DNA of 64,000 bases from JABMMZ01 sp044357345 (lineage in GTDB: Bacteria > Bacteroidota > Bacteroidia > NS11-12g > UBA955): contig JBIKPR010000001.1 of assembly GCA_044357345.1 (NCBI GenBank), positions 1 through 64,000 of the forward strand, given 5' to 3'. The position numbers and the translations under genes were made by a program. Of this stretch, positions 35,514 through 44,000 are shown one piece after another. Positions within the stretch are counted from its first letter, which is position 1, and each line of letters begins with the position of its first letter. The notes under the pieces were generated by a model. It ran no database searches. It saw only the letters and a list, made by a program, of their open reading frames with translations, and was not told the origin of the DNA.

Positions 35514-35621
35514 TTATACTCCTGCAGGACCTTGTTGAATGCCATTGCCGTCTTTACGCACAGGTTTTTCCATGCCTTTTTTACGACTGCGCACTTTGGG
35601 ATATTTTTTTTCTGTGCTCAT
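35514..35621 (-). CDS. small basic protein of 35 residues, unrecognised
   Basis: ATG at 35619-35621, stop at 35514-35516, directly abutting the prfA stop on the other strand. The peptide begins MSTEKKYPKVRSRKKG and ends GNGIQQGPAGV; it has about ten basic residues in the first 24 and no membrane segment. Codon use looks ordinary (third-position variation, no homopolymer artefact) and nothing else explains this interval. The basic KVRSRKKGMEKPVRKDG stretch suggests RNA or ribosome contact, which is inference. Without comparison to relatives the gene call is provisional. Confidence 0.55.
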   Translation of the reverse strand: MSTEKKYPKVRSRKKGMEKPVRKDGNGIQQGPAGV

Positions 35622-35791
35622 CTTTAAAGTTTTAACACAATTATTGATTCAATTATTGTGCCTTATTTAAATATTAGACGTATTAAAAGTAAAAACGTTT
35701 CACGTAATTCAAAATATATCTGAAAAATGAACATTTTATGACAATCTCAATCAAAAAAAATGAGATTTTAAAATCAAAAAGGCTAAAAAAT

Positions 35792-37099
35792 TTAGTGTAA
35801 TTCCCCTTCTAAAAATCGACTTGCCATCAATTTACCTTCTCTGACAGCATAATTTGTGCCTCTGTCTTCAGGGTAAATTTGTGCCATGGTATTGATATAA
35901 ACACCTGGGATTGGCGTTTCAAAGTTTGGAATAAGTTTGCTGTAATGCTTTGTCACCAATGGTTGAGAATATGGCTCTTTCCATACATGGTAATCCAATA
36001 CCCAATCCTTTTTGAATTCAGGAAACATTCGTTGTATATATGGTATTGCATATTCATAAAACTCCTCTTCGCTCATATTATAGAGCTTTTCATCCGTTGG
36101 CAAATACTTAGACAAATAGACGATATGGCGTCCTTTATAGGTCTCAACAGGCTCAAAATTAGTATGCTCTATTATCCCAACAAAAGGGAATCCTGGATCG
36201 TTAACATTCAACCAATATATTTCACTTAAACTTTTACTCAATTCTAAAGTCAGGCATATATTTCCGATATATTGAATTTGATTGATTTTATCAATGTAAT
36301 CTGGTTTAACAGAAGCAGCTAAAATTTTAGCAGTAATTGGCAATGGGGTTGTAATAACTACCTTATCCGCCTTTAAAAGACTGCCATTTGCCAATTTTAT
36401 TTCTGAATCTTCATTGACTGAAATAACCTCAGTATTATAATTTATTGTACCACCGAACTCTATGATTTTATTCGCAACTGATTCCGCAAGTGATGCAAAT
36501 CCTCCTTTGTAATATGCTAAGTTTTCTTTTCCTGCTTCGCCCCTACTTCCACCTCTTAATTTCAATTTATTCCAAAACCAAACTGCGGAGACTGTTTCAG
36601 AATAACGCCCAAATTTACCCTTCAACAAAGGTTCCCAAACAACTGAATAACCTTGTTTGCCACAAATTTTAATTAACCAATCTTTTGCGGTTATATGCTC
36701 TAGCTTTTTCCAATCATTTACTAGCCTGACTGCTAGCACAACAAAACCAAGTCTAATTCTATTAATTAAACTTAGAGGGTTAAATTTTAAAAGGTCTAAT
36801 GGCGAGCTAAGTTTGAAAAAATTATTTGCATAATACATACCAGTCCTTGTCGGTCTGATTACAATTCGGTCTTCAGAATCCAATTCCTTAATTAGATCCA
36901 TTATGTGAAGATCGTTCGTAAACCAGTGGTGGTAAAATTTTTCTAAATTTTCACCCTCAACTTTGAACGATCCTGCCAATCCACCAGGCTCAGAATCTTT
37001 TTCAAAAATATTTACTTTCCAACCTGCCTTAGCTAAATAATAACCCAAACTTAGACCTGTAAATCCTGCACCAACTATATTTATTGATTTATATGACAT
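35792..37099 (-). CDS. FAD-dependent oxidoreductase, amine oxidase/protoporphyrinogen oxidase-like
   Basis: 435 residues from ATG 37099; a TTG five codons earlier overlaps the glycosyltransferase stop. It has an N-terminal dinucleotide-binding motif NIVGAGFTGLSLGYYLAKAGWKVNIFEKDSEPGGLAGSF and a C-terminal FAD segment GVYINTMAQIYPEDRGTNYAVREG. The family includes phytoene desaturases, protoporphyrinogen oxidases and UDP-galactopyranose-mutase-like enzymes. The neighbouring glycosyltransferase seven bases upstream favours a role in glycan or lipid-linked sugar metabolism. The substrate is unknown. Confidence 0.8.
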   Translation of the reverse strand: MSYKSINIVGAGFTGLSLGYYLAKAGWKVNIFEKDSEPGGLAGSFKVEGENLEKFYHHWFTNDLHIMDLIKELDSEDRIVIRPTRTGMYYANNFFKLSSPLDLLKFNPLSLINRIRLGFVVLAVRLVNDWKKLEHITAKDWLIKICGKQGYSVVWEPLLKGKFGRYSETVSAVWFWNKLKLRGGSRGEAGKENLAYYKGGFASLAESVANKIIEFGGTINYNTEVISVNEDSEIKLANGSLLKADKVVITTPLPITAKILAASVKPDYIDKINQIQYIGNICLTLELSKSLSEIYWLNVNDPGFPFVGIIEHTNFEPVETYKGRHIVYLSKYLPTDEKLYNMSEEEFYEYAIPYIQRMFPEFKKDWVLDYHVWKEPYSQPLVTKHYSKLIPNFETPIPGVYINTMAQIYPEDRGTNYAVREGKLMASRFLEGELH

Positions 37100-37106
37100 T
37101 TTATAT

Positions 37107-38045
37107 TTATTCAAAACCTAATTTATCGCGTATTATGTAGAGTGGTCTCTGTTTGATTTCTCCATAAATCCTTCCGACATACTCACCTATTATTCCTAGA
37201 ACCAATAATATAATGCCTCCAATAAGCAAAACAGAAATCATAAGCAAGGTCCAACCTTCTACAAAGTTATCGGTAAACAAACGCATGTATAGGGAGTAAA
37301 TGATTCCAAAAAATGCAACAATAGAGGTTATAAAGCCGATGAAAGTTGCAACTTTTAAGGGCATATTTGAAAATGACAATATTGCATCACTAGCTAGGCG
37401 CAACATTTTCTTTAATGGATATTTTGTAGTGCCAGCAAATCTACTCTCCCGGTCGTACTCAACAAATGTTTGCTTAAACCCTATCCATGCAACCATACCT
37501 CTTACAAATCGATAGGTTTCGCGCATTCTTAAGAATTGATCAAGCGCATTGCGATCCATTAACCTAAAATCACCAGTATCAAGTGGCATATCGACGTCAC
37601 TCAAGCGGTTGATGAAACGATAAAACCATTTGGCAGTTAAGAGTTTAAAAGTGCTTTCTCCAGCCCTTTCTTTTCTTTTCCCAAAAATAACATCATAACC
37701 CTCTTCCCATTTTTTCACCATTTCAAGGATAACAATTGGAGGATCTTGTAAATCAGCATCAATAACTACTGCTGCATCACCCTTGCAATTATCCAATCCT
37801 GCAGTAATTGCTATTTGGTGTCCAAAATTCCTGGAAAAATTAATCCCCTTAACACGAGAATCTAAATTAATAACTTTCTGAATTAAGTCAATGGTATTAT
37901 CTTTACTTCCATCGTTTACAAATATGATCTCATAAGTATATTTACTTTTGTCTAAATGTTCGAAAGTTTCTGTTAAACGTTTGTAGGTTTCACCAAAAAC
38001 TTCCTGCTCATTAAAACAAGGGACAACAATTGATATTAATTTCAT
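37107..38045 (-). CDS. family 2 glycosyltransferase, membrane-anchored (GtrB/DPM-like)
   Basis: 312 residues. The GT-A domain has SIVVPCFNEQEVF, the FVNDGSKDNT nucleotide-sugar site, and the DADLQDPP metal-binding DXD region. FAGTTKYPLKKMLRLASDAI follows and leads into two transmembrane helices (~232-258 and ~268-292). This layout is that of polyprenyl-phosphate sugar transferases (GtrB, dolichol-phosphate mannosyltransferase-like), which load a sugar on undecaprenyl phosphate. It lies five bases downstream of pccB and seven upstream of the FAD oxidoreductase. Confidence 0.9.
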   Translation of the reverse strand: MKLISIVVPCFNEQEVFGETYKRLTETFEHLDKSKYTYEIIFVNDGSKDNTIDLIQKVINLDSRVKGINFSRNFGHQIAITAGLDNCKGDAAVVIDADLQDPPIVILEMVKKWEEGYDVIFGKRKERAGESTFKLLTAKWFYRFINRLSDVDMPLDTGDFRLMDRNALDQFLRMRETYRFVRGMVAWIGFKQTFVEYDRESRFAGTTKYPLKKMLRLASDAILSFSNMPLKVATFIGFITSIVAFFGIIYSLYMRLFTDNFVEGWTLLMISVLLIGGIILLVLGIIGEYVGRIYGEIKQRPLYIIRDKLGFE

Positions 38046-38050
38046 TGCTC

Positions 38051-39613
38051 TTATAATGGAATGTTACCGTGCTTTTTTCTAGGAAGATTTTTAACTTTGT
38101 TTTCAAGCATTGAAAAGGCAGTTATTAATCTTGACCTGGTTTCCTCTGGATATATCACATCATCGATAAATCCCCGTTCAGCAGCTCTGTATGGATTCGC
38201 AAAAATCTCAGCGTATTCGGCTTCTTTTTCTTTCCAAGCTTGATCTGGATTATCTGAATTCGAGATCTCCCTTTTAAATATGATCTCAGCAGCACCTTTT
38301 GCTCCCATTACCGCTATTTCTGCACTAGGCCAAGCGAAATTCATGTCAGCACCAATATGCTTACTATTCATTACATCATAAGCACCTCCATAAGCCTTTC
38401 TAGTGATTACAGTAATCCTTGGCACAGTAGCTTCGCAAAAAGCATATAATAATTTCGCACCATTGGTAATTATCGCATTCCATTCTTGGTCTGTTCCTGG
38501 TAAAAAGCCTGGAACATCTTCTAAAACTAAAAGTGGAATATTGAAGGCATCACAAAACCTAACAAATCTTGCACCTTTTGTTGATGAATTAACATCTAAT
38601 ACACCGGCCAAAGATGAAGGATTATTTGCCACTATACCAATGCTTCTTCCCGCTAAACGCGCAAAGCCAACCAATATATTCTCGGCAAAGTTTTTATGCA
38701 CTTCAAAGAAGCTAGCTTCATCAACCAAACCTTCAATAACTTCTCGCATATCGTATGGCTGATTTGCATTTTCTGGAATAATATTTTTTAATTGCTCTCT
38801 AGTTTCATTTGCAGCTTGATAAGGCAGCATTGGCGCCTTTTCTTCACAATTTTGAGGCACATAACTTAGAAGTTTTTTTAAACTGCTCAAACAATCGATT
38901 TCGTTTGCAAATGAAAAATGTGCTACGCCCGATTTTGATGAATGCACGGATGCACCACCTAATTGCTCACTACTTACCTCTTCATTGGTTACAGTTTTCA
39001 CAACGTTAGGTCCGGTAACAAACATATAACTGGTATTTTCTACCATGCCTATAAAGTCTGTGATTGCAGGTGAATATACAGCACCGCCGGCACATGGTCC
39101 CATTATGGCTGATATCTGAGGAACAACACCACTAGCTATTGTATTTCTATAAAAAATATCTGCATAACCACCCAATGAAACAACCCCTTCTTGAATCCTT
39201 GCACCTCCACTATCATTTAAACCTATAACTGGTGCACCATTTTGAATGGCTAAATCCATTATTTTACAAATTTTTTCTGCGTGTGTTTCGCTTAATGATC
39301 CACCAAAGACTGTAAAATCTTGAGAAAATACATATACCAAACGCCCTGAAATGGTTCCATATCCTGTAACAACTCCATCACCAGCAAACTTCTGTTTCTG
39401 CATCCCGAAATCATTGCTTCTGTGCATCACAAAAGCACCAATTTCGTTAAAACTGTTCTCATCCAACAGAAAATGAACCCTTTCTCTAGCGGTTAACTTG
39501 CCTTTGGCGTGTTGTGATTTTATTCTCTCTTCGCCACCACCAAGCAAAGATTCTTGGCGTTTCTGATCCAGTATTTCTCTTTTATTCATATATTCTTGAG
39601 ACTGTGTACTCAT
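38051..39613 (-). CDS. pccB: propionyl-CoA/acyl-CoA carboxylase carboxyltransferase (beta) subunit
   Basis: 520 residues, a biotin-dependent carboxyltransferase with crotonase-like halves. Conserved segments are AKGKLTARERVHFLLD, SQDFTVFGGSLSETHAEK, GLNDSGGARIQEGVVSLGGYADIF, GPCAGGAVYSPAITDF, VEDVPGFLPGTDQE-like and RKAYGGAYDVMNSKHIGAD. It transfers CO2 from biotin to propionyl-CoA to form methylmalonyl-CoA; the MmdA decarboxylase subunit is a close alternative. The alpha/biotin carboxylase subunit is not in the window. A cobalamin adenosyltransferase is encoded 10 kb away. Confidence 0.9.
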   Translation of the reverse strand: MSTQSQEYMNKREILDQKRQESLLGGGEERIKSQHAKGKLTARERVHFLLDENSFNEIGAFVMHRSNDFGMQKQKFAGDGVVTGYGTISGRLVYVFSQDFTVFGGSLSETHAEKICKIMDLAIQNGAPVIGLNDSGGARIQEGVVSLGGYADIFYRNTIASGVVPQISAIMGPCAGGAVYSPAITDFIGMVENTSYMFVTGPNVVKTVTNEEVSSEQLGGASVHSSKSGVAHFSFANEIDCLSSLKKLLSYVPQNCEEKAPMLPYQAANETREQLKNIIPENANQPYDMREVIEGLVDEASFFEVHKNFAENILVGFARLAGRSIGIVANNPSSLAGVLDVNSSTKGARFVRFCDAFNIPLLVLEDVPGFLPGTDQEWNAIITNGAKLLYAFCEATVPRITVITRKAYGGAYDVMNSKHIGADMNFAWPSAEIAVMGAKGAAEIIFKREISNSDNPDQAWKEKEAEYAEIFANPYRAAERGFIDDVIYPEETRSRLITAFSMLENKVKNLPRKKHGNIPL

Positions 39614-39645
39614 AAGATTTAAATGTGCAAATTAAAGATGTTTTT

Positions 39646-40662
39646 TTATATAATCCCTTCAATTTTCCATTTCTTTAATTGCTCTATCGAAACTTTGTAT
39701 TGATATTGTCCATTTCCAATTGATTTAGGCAATGAAAAACTGACATTTGAATCTAGATTCTTCTTGTCTGCAGATAGGTATTTGAAATAGTGATTAAAAA
39801 AATCATCATTTAAAACATTGATTCCAACTTTCTCTTTTATTAATTTAATAATTCTTTCAGATTCATTGACTGAAATATTATTTATATACAATGCCAACCT
39901 CAACTCATGCAACATACCATTAGCAACGGCAAAACCGTGCTTAATGGGCTTTCCTATTTCCAAGAAATATGATTCATATGCATGGCCAAAAGTATGGCCA
40001 AAATTCAATAATTGTCTTACATTTTGATCTTTAAAGTCCCTTTCAACCAATTCAGACTTAGTTAACGCACATAGTTTAATAATTTCATCCAAGTTACCAT
40101 TCGACTCAATTAATTCAAACAGTGTCTCATTTGCAACAGCAGCGGTTTTAATGATCTCACTCCAAGCGCTCTTATATTCTTCCTCTGGCAATGTCTTCAA
40201 AAACTCTGAAGAAATGAAAATTGCATCCGCTTGCTTAAATACACCTACAATATTTTTATAGTTTAAATAGTCTATTCCTGTTTTACCACCAATTCCGGCA
40301 TCTACCATTCCAAGCAAACTGCTTGGGATGTTAATATATGAAATTCCCCTTTTATAAATCGAAGCAACAAAGCCGCCTAAATCAGTAACCATACCACCAC
40401 CAAGATTTATTAATACGGTTTGTCTATCTGCTTTCAAGTCAATTAACTTATCGATTACACGAATGACCTCTTCAAAAGATTTTGAATTTTCACCAGCTTC
40501 ACATTCGATTACTTGAAAATCTAATTCTGCAATAAGTGGCAAACAATACCTGCGAGTATTGGTATCACATAGGACTATTGCATTTATAATTTGATTTTTC
40601 GTGCAATACTGTCCCAATGATTCCGAGATGGCTTTAGTAAAAACCAATTCAGGCATTTTCAT
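39646..40662 (-). CDS. aroB: 3-dehydroquinate synthase
   Basis: 338 residues. NAD- and metal-dependent second enzyme of the shikimate pathway, cyclising DAHP. Visible motifs are INLGGGMVTDLGGFVASIYKRGISYINIPSSLLGMVDAGIGGKTGIDYLNYKNIVG (NAD/metal region), LLNFGHTFGHAYES (metal histidines) and KHGFAVANGM. The ATG overlaps the stop of the upstream DUF4835 gene (TGATG). In related genomes the bamD-rpoZ-coaBC-DUF4835 cluster is often followed by recN; here aroB occupies that place. Confidence 0.95.
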   Translation of the reverse strand: MKMPELVFTKAISESLGQYCTKNQIINAIVLCDTNTRRYCLPLIAELDFQVIECEAGENSKSFEEVIRVIDKLIDLKADRQTVLINLGGGMVTDLGGFVASIYKRGISYINIPSSLLGMVDAGIGGKTGIDYLNYKNIVGVFKQADAIFISSEFLKTLPEEEYKSAWSEIIKTAAVANETLFELIESNGNLDEIIKLCALTKSELVERDFKDQNVRQLLNFGHTFGHAYESYFLEIGKPIKHGFAVANGMLHELRLALYINNISVNESERIIKLIKEKVGINVLNDDFFNHYFKYLSADKKNLDSNVSFSLPKSIGNGQYQYKVSIEQLKKWKIEGII

Positions 40663-41579
40663 CAGGTTTTAATTTGATCGTAAAAAGCTTTGTTGGCTGG
40701 ATCCATTTTCGAGAGCAACTCAATTGCTTTTGTTTGTTCGGCAGTTGGAGCTCCTTTAAATATTTCAATTATCTCACGATACTTTGCATTGAAGAATACT
40801 TTCACTAACATTGAATTGGGGTATATTCGAGTCAACTCTTGAAAATTTTCTAAAGCTTTGAACACTTCATCACGACCCTTTGCAACATCTTTGTGCATGA
40901 TGTCCAAACCAGACATATGGTAATTGTAAAGACTTTTTCTTACTGGTGAATAACGGTCATTGGTTAAATTATCGATCAAATAATATCTATTTTTCAAACT
41001 CTGACCATCATTTGATCTCCAACCCGACATACTCTGACTTACATTTAATATTTCTCTAGCCTTTTGATAATAGGGCGTTCCTGCCTCAAGTGAATAGGTA
41101 TCATAATTAAGGCCCAAAACAACATTTACATAAAAGGCTAAAATACCTGTCAAGTTGTATACGTTCGCATTTTGTTGAAATTCCATCGCTTGGAATTCTT
41201 GATACTGAAAATTAAAGTCCAAATCCAATTGATTAAAAATTACAGTATTGTAGGTACTTCCAAACACGGGTCTTGTAGCTTGAACTTGAATAGTTCCAGT
41301 AAAATCGTTTGAATTAAGTTCATAACCTGTAATATCAATTAAAAAAGTCATTTTAATGTGCTCAACAGAAGTAAGCTTATCTGCACACCAAAGTCTTTGG
41401 TTTATAAATTGCGAAATTGAAGACTCTAAAGATTTAAAAATCTGAGTGTTTGAAATCTGAACCTTTGGGTGAATGATAGAAATCTTAGCTTCAACATCTT
41501 GCCCATACGCCTTTGTATTTGCCAAAATAAAAAGACAAAATATTGAATAAATTAGTTTTTTAAATTTTCTGAAATGCAT
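40662..41579 (-). CDS. DUF4835 family protein (PorD-like)
   Basis: 305 residues with a signal peptide (residues 1-26, ending KAYGQ). The mature part shows DUF4835 features: an early IHPKVQISNTQIFKSLESSISQFINQRLW segment, a central ATRPVFGSTYNTVIFNQLDLDFNFQYQEFQ, and NVYNLTGILAFYVNVVLGLNYDTYSLEAG. This Bacteroidota family regularly lies downstream of coaBC and has been named PorD in some annotations as a T9SS-associated protein; I recall this only from memory. It overlaps the coaB 3' end by 28 bases and aroB by one base. Confidence 0.8.
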   Translation of the reverse strand: MHFRKFKKLIYSIFCLFILANTKAYGQDVEAKISIIHPKVQISNTQIFKSLESSISQFINQRLWCADKLTSVEHIKMTFLIDITGYELNSNDFTGTIQVQATRPVFGSTYNTVIFNQLDLDFNFQYQEFQAMEFQQNANVYNLTGILAFYVNVVLGLNYDTYSLEAGTPYYQKAREILNVSQSMSGWRSNDGQSLKNRYYLIDNLTNDRYSPVRKSLYNYHMSGLDIMHKDVAKGRDEVFKALENFQELTRIYPNSMLVKVFFNAKYREIIEIFKGAPTAEQTKAIELLSKMDPANKAFYDQIKT

Positions 41580-42217
41580 GTAATAATATCTTTTGCAACA
41601 AGCTTTTTGTCTTTTAATGGATATTCAAAAATAACATCTTTTTGAAGAATTATTGTAATTTTATTGGTTTGGTGGCTAAATCCAGCACCAGTATCATTGA
41701 GTGAATTTAAAACAATAGCATCTGCATTTTTTCTAATCAGCTTTTCTTTGGCATTGGCAATTTCATTGTTTGTTTCTAAAGCAAAGCCAATCAATAATTG
41801 CCCGGCCTTCTTTCTAGTACCCAAAGTAGCAAGTATATCAGGATTCTTAACCAACTTCAAAACCAAACTATCCGACTTCTTTTTAATTTTATTTGTTTCA
41901 AAAGTTTCCGGCCTGTAATCAGCTACCGCTGCGGCCATAATTGCAATGTCACAATCAGTAAATAGTTTTGTGCAGATCTCTAGCATCTCCAATGCAGATT
42001 CAACTTTATAAAGGTTAATACTAGGATTATGTGTGTGAATGTGCACTGGACCTGATACTAAATGCACTTCTGCACCTAGATTGGCCAACTCCTCGGCAAT
42101 TGCATATCCCATTTTCCCAGTTGAATAATTGCCAATGAAACGCACAGGATCTAACTTTTCGTATGTAGGTCCTGCGGTTATGACAATCTTTTTACCAGAA
42201 TAATAACCGTTAAGCAA
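41552..42217 (-). CDS. coaB: phosphopantothenate-cysteine ligase (CoaB half of CoaBC, separate frame)
   Basis: 221 residues. CoaB domain with KIVITAGPTYEKLDPVRFIGNYSTGKMGYAIAEE and MAAAVADYRPE, and a conserved lysine/asparagine region (KKSDSLVLKLVKNPDIL; VLNSLNDTGAGF). It ligates 4'-phosphopantothenate to cysteine using a nucleotide triphosphate. Normally it is fused C-terminal to CoaC in one ~400-residue chain. Here the frame begins only at a TTG (42215-42217) inside the last codons of coaC, in the +1 frame. Removing one T of the TTTT at the junction would restore a continuous fusion. Natural split, programmed frameshift and sequencing error are all possible. Confidence 0.88.
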   Translation of the reverse strand: MLNGYYSGKKIVITAGPTYEKLDPVRFIGNYSTGKMGYAIAEELANLGAEVHLVSGPVHIHTHNPSINLYKVESALEMLEICTKLFTDCDIAIMAAAVADYRPETFETNKIKKKSDSLVLKLVKNPDILATLGTRKKAGQLLIGFALETNNEIANAKEKLIRKNADAIVLNSLNDTGAGFSHQTNKITIILQKDVIFEYPLKDKKLVAKDIITCISENLKN

Positions 42218-42755
42218 AATGCTCAGATAATAATTTTAAAATATTCTCAGGTTCGGCCATTCTACCTTTGCCATCCAGACCACTTGCTAATTCTCCATGT
42301 TCCGCATCAATTAATATATTTCCATAAGTTTGAAGCTTGGAAATATTATTCTGAACTGCGGGATGAAGGTACATGTCCAAATCCATCGCAGGTGCAAAAA
42401 ACACTTTTGACCTTGCAGACAAATAGGCCGCCAAAAGCAAATTATCGCATATGCCATTTGCCATTTTTGCTATGGTATTGGCACTGGCAGGTGCAACAAC
42501 CATAACATCTGCCCACAAACCTAAGTCAACATGGTTATTCCATTCGCCGGTGTTACCAATATAAAAATCACTGAGAACTGGATTCTTGCTTAAGGTCGAT
42601 AAAGTAACAGGGGCTATAAATGACTTAGCAGATTCGGTCATAATTATCTTAACCTCTGCGTGTTCTTTTACGAAAAGTCGGGTTAAAAATGCTGCTTTAT
42701 ATGCAGCTATACTGCCAGAAACTCCAAGTAAGATATGCTTACCCTTGAGACTCAT
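42210..42755 (-). CDS. coaC: phosphopantothenoylcysteine decarboxylase (CoaC half of CoaBC)
   Basis: 181 residues. Flavoprotein of the HFCD family with LLGVSGSIAAYKAAFLTRLF, SxFYIGNTGEWNNHVDLGLWAD (catalytic-histidine region, NHV), VVAPASANTIAKMANGICDNLLLAAYLSA and the PAMDLDMYLHPA substrate clamp. It decarboxylates phosphopantothenoylcysteine in CoA synthesis. The frame stops at TAA (42210-42212), eight bases into the coaB frame. Its 5' end overlaps rpoZ by 17 bases. Confidence 0.9.
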   Translation of the reverse strand: MSLKGKHILLGVSGSIAAYKAAFLTRLFVKEHAEVKIIMTESAKSFIAPVTLSTLSKNPVLSDFYIGNTGEWNNHVDLGLWADVMVVAPASANTIAKMANGICDNLLLAAYLSARSKVFFAPAMDLDMYLHPAVQNNISKLQTYGNILIDAEHGELASGLDGKGRMAEPENILKLLSEHFA

Positions 42756-43062
42756 TATCTGGTAGACGATAATATACTTTACCGTTTAAAAATTCTTGAG
42801 TAGAAACAAGTGTTGGTTTAGGCATTTTCTCGTACAATGCACTAATTTCAATTTGCTCTCTATTTTCATGAACCTCTTCCAAGTTGTCGTGGTCTGAAGC
42901 AAATTCAGAAAGCTTATTGGTAAGTTCATCTTTCATTTGTTGTGAAATTTGATTGGCTCTTTTGGCAATAATTACAGTTGAAAGGTATAGGTTTCCAGTT
43001 ACACTTTCAATGTCTTTCAAATTACGGGCTTCAGCACTGGGAGACAATTTTTGTTCTTTCAT
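42739..43062 (-). CDS. rpoZ: RNA polymerase omega/Rpb6-type subunit
   Basis: 107 residues. The core GNLYLSTVIIAKRANQISQQMKDELTNKL corresponds to the Rpb6/omega helix region that clamps the beta' C-terminus. The acidic DHDNLEEVHENREQIEIS insertion and the C-terminal KPTLVSTQEFLNGKVYYRLP are typical of Bacteroidota omega-like proteins. It lies one base downstream of bamD and overlaps coaC, consistent with the conserved bamD-rpoZ-coaBC order. Confidence 0.88.
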   Translation of the reverse strand: MKEQKLSPSAEARNLKDIESVTGNLYLSTVIIAKRANQISQQMKDELTNKLSEFASDHDNLEEVHENREQIEISALYEKMPKPTLVSTQEFLNGKVYYRLPDNESQG

Positions 43063-43063
43063 A

Positions 43064-43948
43064 TTATTGAATTTTTTGGATTTTTTGGTGTTTGGTTAAT
43101 TCTTCTTGGGCCTTCTTATTGTATCTAGTGGCTTCTTCATACCACTTATTCGATGACTTATTATTCTTTGTATACTCAGAATATTCGGCAAAAACATTTT
43201 TCAATCGCTCTTCCTTTTTCTCGTCAATACTAAATCTTGCGTACAGATAAGAACATTTAACAATTAAAAATTCTATTTCATCTTTATTGTCCATATCTGG
43301 AAAATCTTTGATGGCATTTTTAAAAGAAACTATAGCGGCTAAATAGTCTTCAATTTTGTAAAACAACATTGCATTCTCGAATGCCTTTGTTTTCAATTTA
43401 CCCCTCAGCTCATCAATTTGTTCATTGCATTTGTGTTTGAACGTTATTGTATCCTTAAATGCAATTGTTTGACCTCCTACAATTTTATCTTTATCCAAAA
43501 TTTCATAAATCGATTTTGAATTGGGGTATTGGTTTAAATATAATTGAATTTCGGAAATTGCCTTAACAGTAGAGGTTTGGTCTAAAAAATATTCAAGTGC
43601 ATCTTTGTATAGACAATTGGTATATCTGAAACTGCATTCCTCAATGTGCTTGCTGTTGTAGTAATTCTCGGTAAAATTTTTAAAATGAAAAGCCGCAAGT
43701 TCATATTGTCCTAATCCGTAATAAGAATAACAATAGTAAAAATAAATTTCTTCGCTTTTTTCCTTCCCCCTATAAACTGCCAATAAATCTTCGAATAAAG
43801 GCAATGCTCTTACAAAGTCTTTCTTAAGATATAGTTTTTTGGCTAAATCATATTTTTGATCATTGGTACCTTTCTTAACAACAGTGCTATATTCGGAACA
43901 CGAGGAAACGAATACAATTAATAGGATATAAATGAGAAATTTGTTCAC
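43064..43948 (-). CDS. bamD: outer membrane assembly lipoprotein BamD
   Basis: 294 residues starting at GTG 43946-43948. A longer frame to 43975 would include the promoter box TACTTTTG (43964-43971), so I reject it. A signal peptide has lipobox VSSC. Five TPR-like repeats follow, including KLYLKKDFVRALPLFEDLL, YSYYGLGQYELAAFHFKNF and FYKIEDYLAAIVSFKNAI, as in BamD/YfiO, which works with BamA to insert outer membrane beta-barrels. It is first gene of the train bamD-rpoZ-coaC-coaB-DUF4835-aroB-pccB-glycosyltransferase-FAD oxidoreductase, all with gaps under 35 bases. Confidence 0.92.
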   Translation of the reverse strand: MNKFLIYILLIVFVSSCSEYSTVVKKGTNDQKYDLAKKLYLKKDFVRALPLFEDLLAVYRGKEKSEEIYFYYCYSYYGLGQYELAAFHFKNFTENYYNSKHIEECSFRYTNCLYKDALEYFLDQTSTVKAISEIQLYLNQYPNSKSIYEILDKDKIVGGQTIAFKDTITFKHKCNEQIDELRGKLKTKAFENAMLFYKIEDYLAAIVSFKNAIKDFPDMDNKDEIEFLIVKCSYLYARFSIDEKKEERLKNVFAEYSEYTKNNKSSNKWYEEATRYNKKAQEELTKHQKIQKIQ

Positions 43949-43963
43949 AATTGATGGAATCCG

Positions 43964-43971
43964 CAAAAGTA
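43964..43971 (-). promoter_or_regulatory. -7 promoter box for the bamD operon
   Basis: TACTTTTG followed by CGG on the minus strand is a TAnnTTTG match 15 bases before GTG 43948. It fixes the bamD start and marks the head of the long operon. Confidence 0.6.
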
Positions 43972-44000
43972 ACACAATAAACGGACAAAGTCAAAATTAG

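Noticed and set aside
35740..35775. Terminator for the FAD oxidoreductase gene
   Set aside because: AATCTCA/TGAGATT can pair, but on the minus strand no T run follows and the stem is AT-rich with a long A/T loop; support is too weak.
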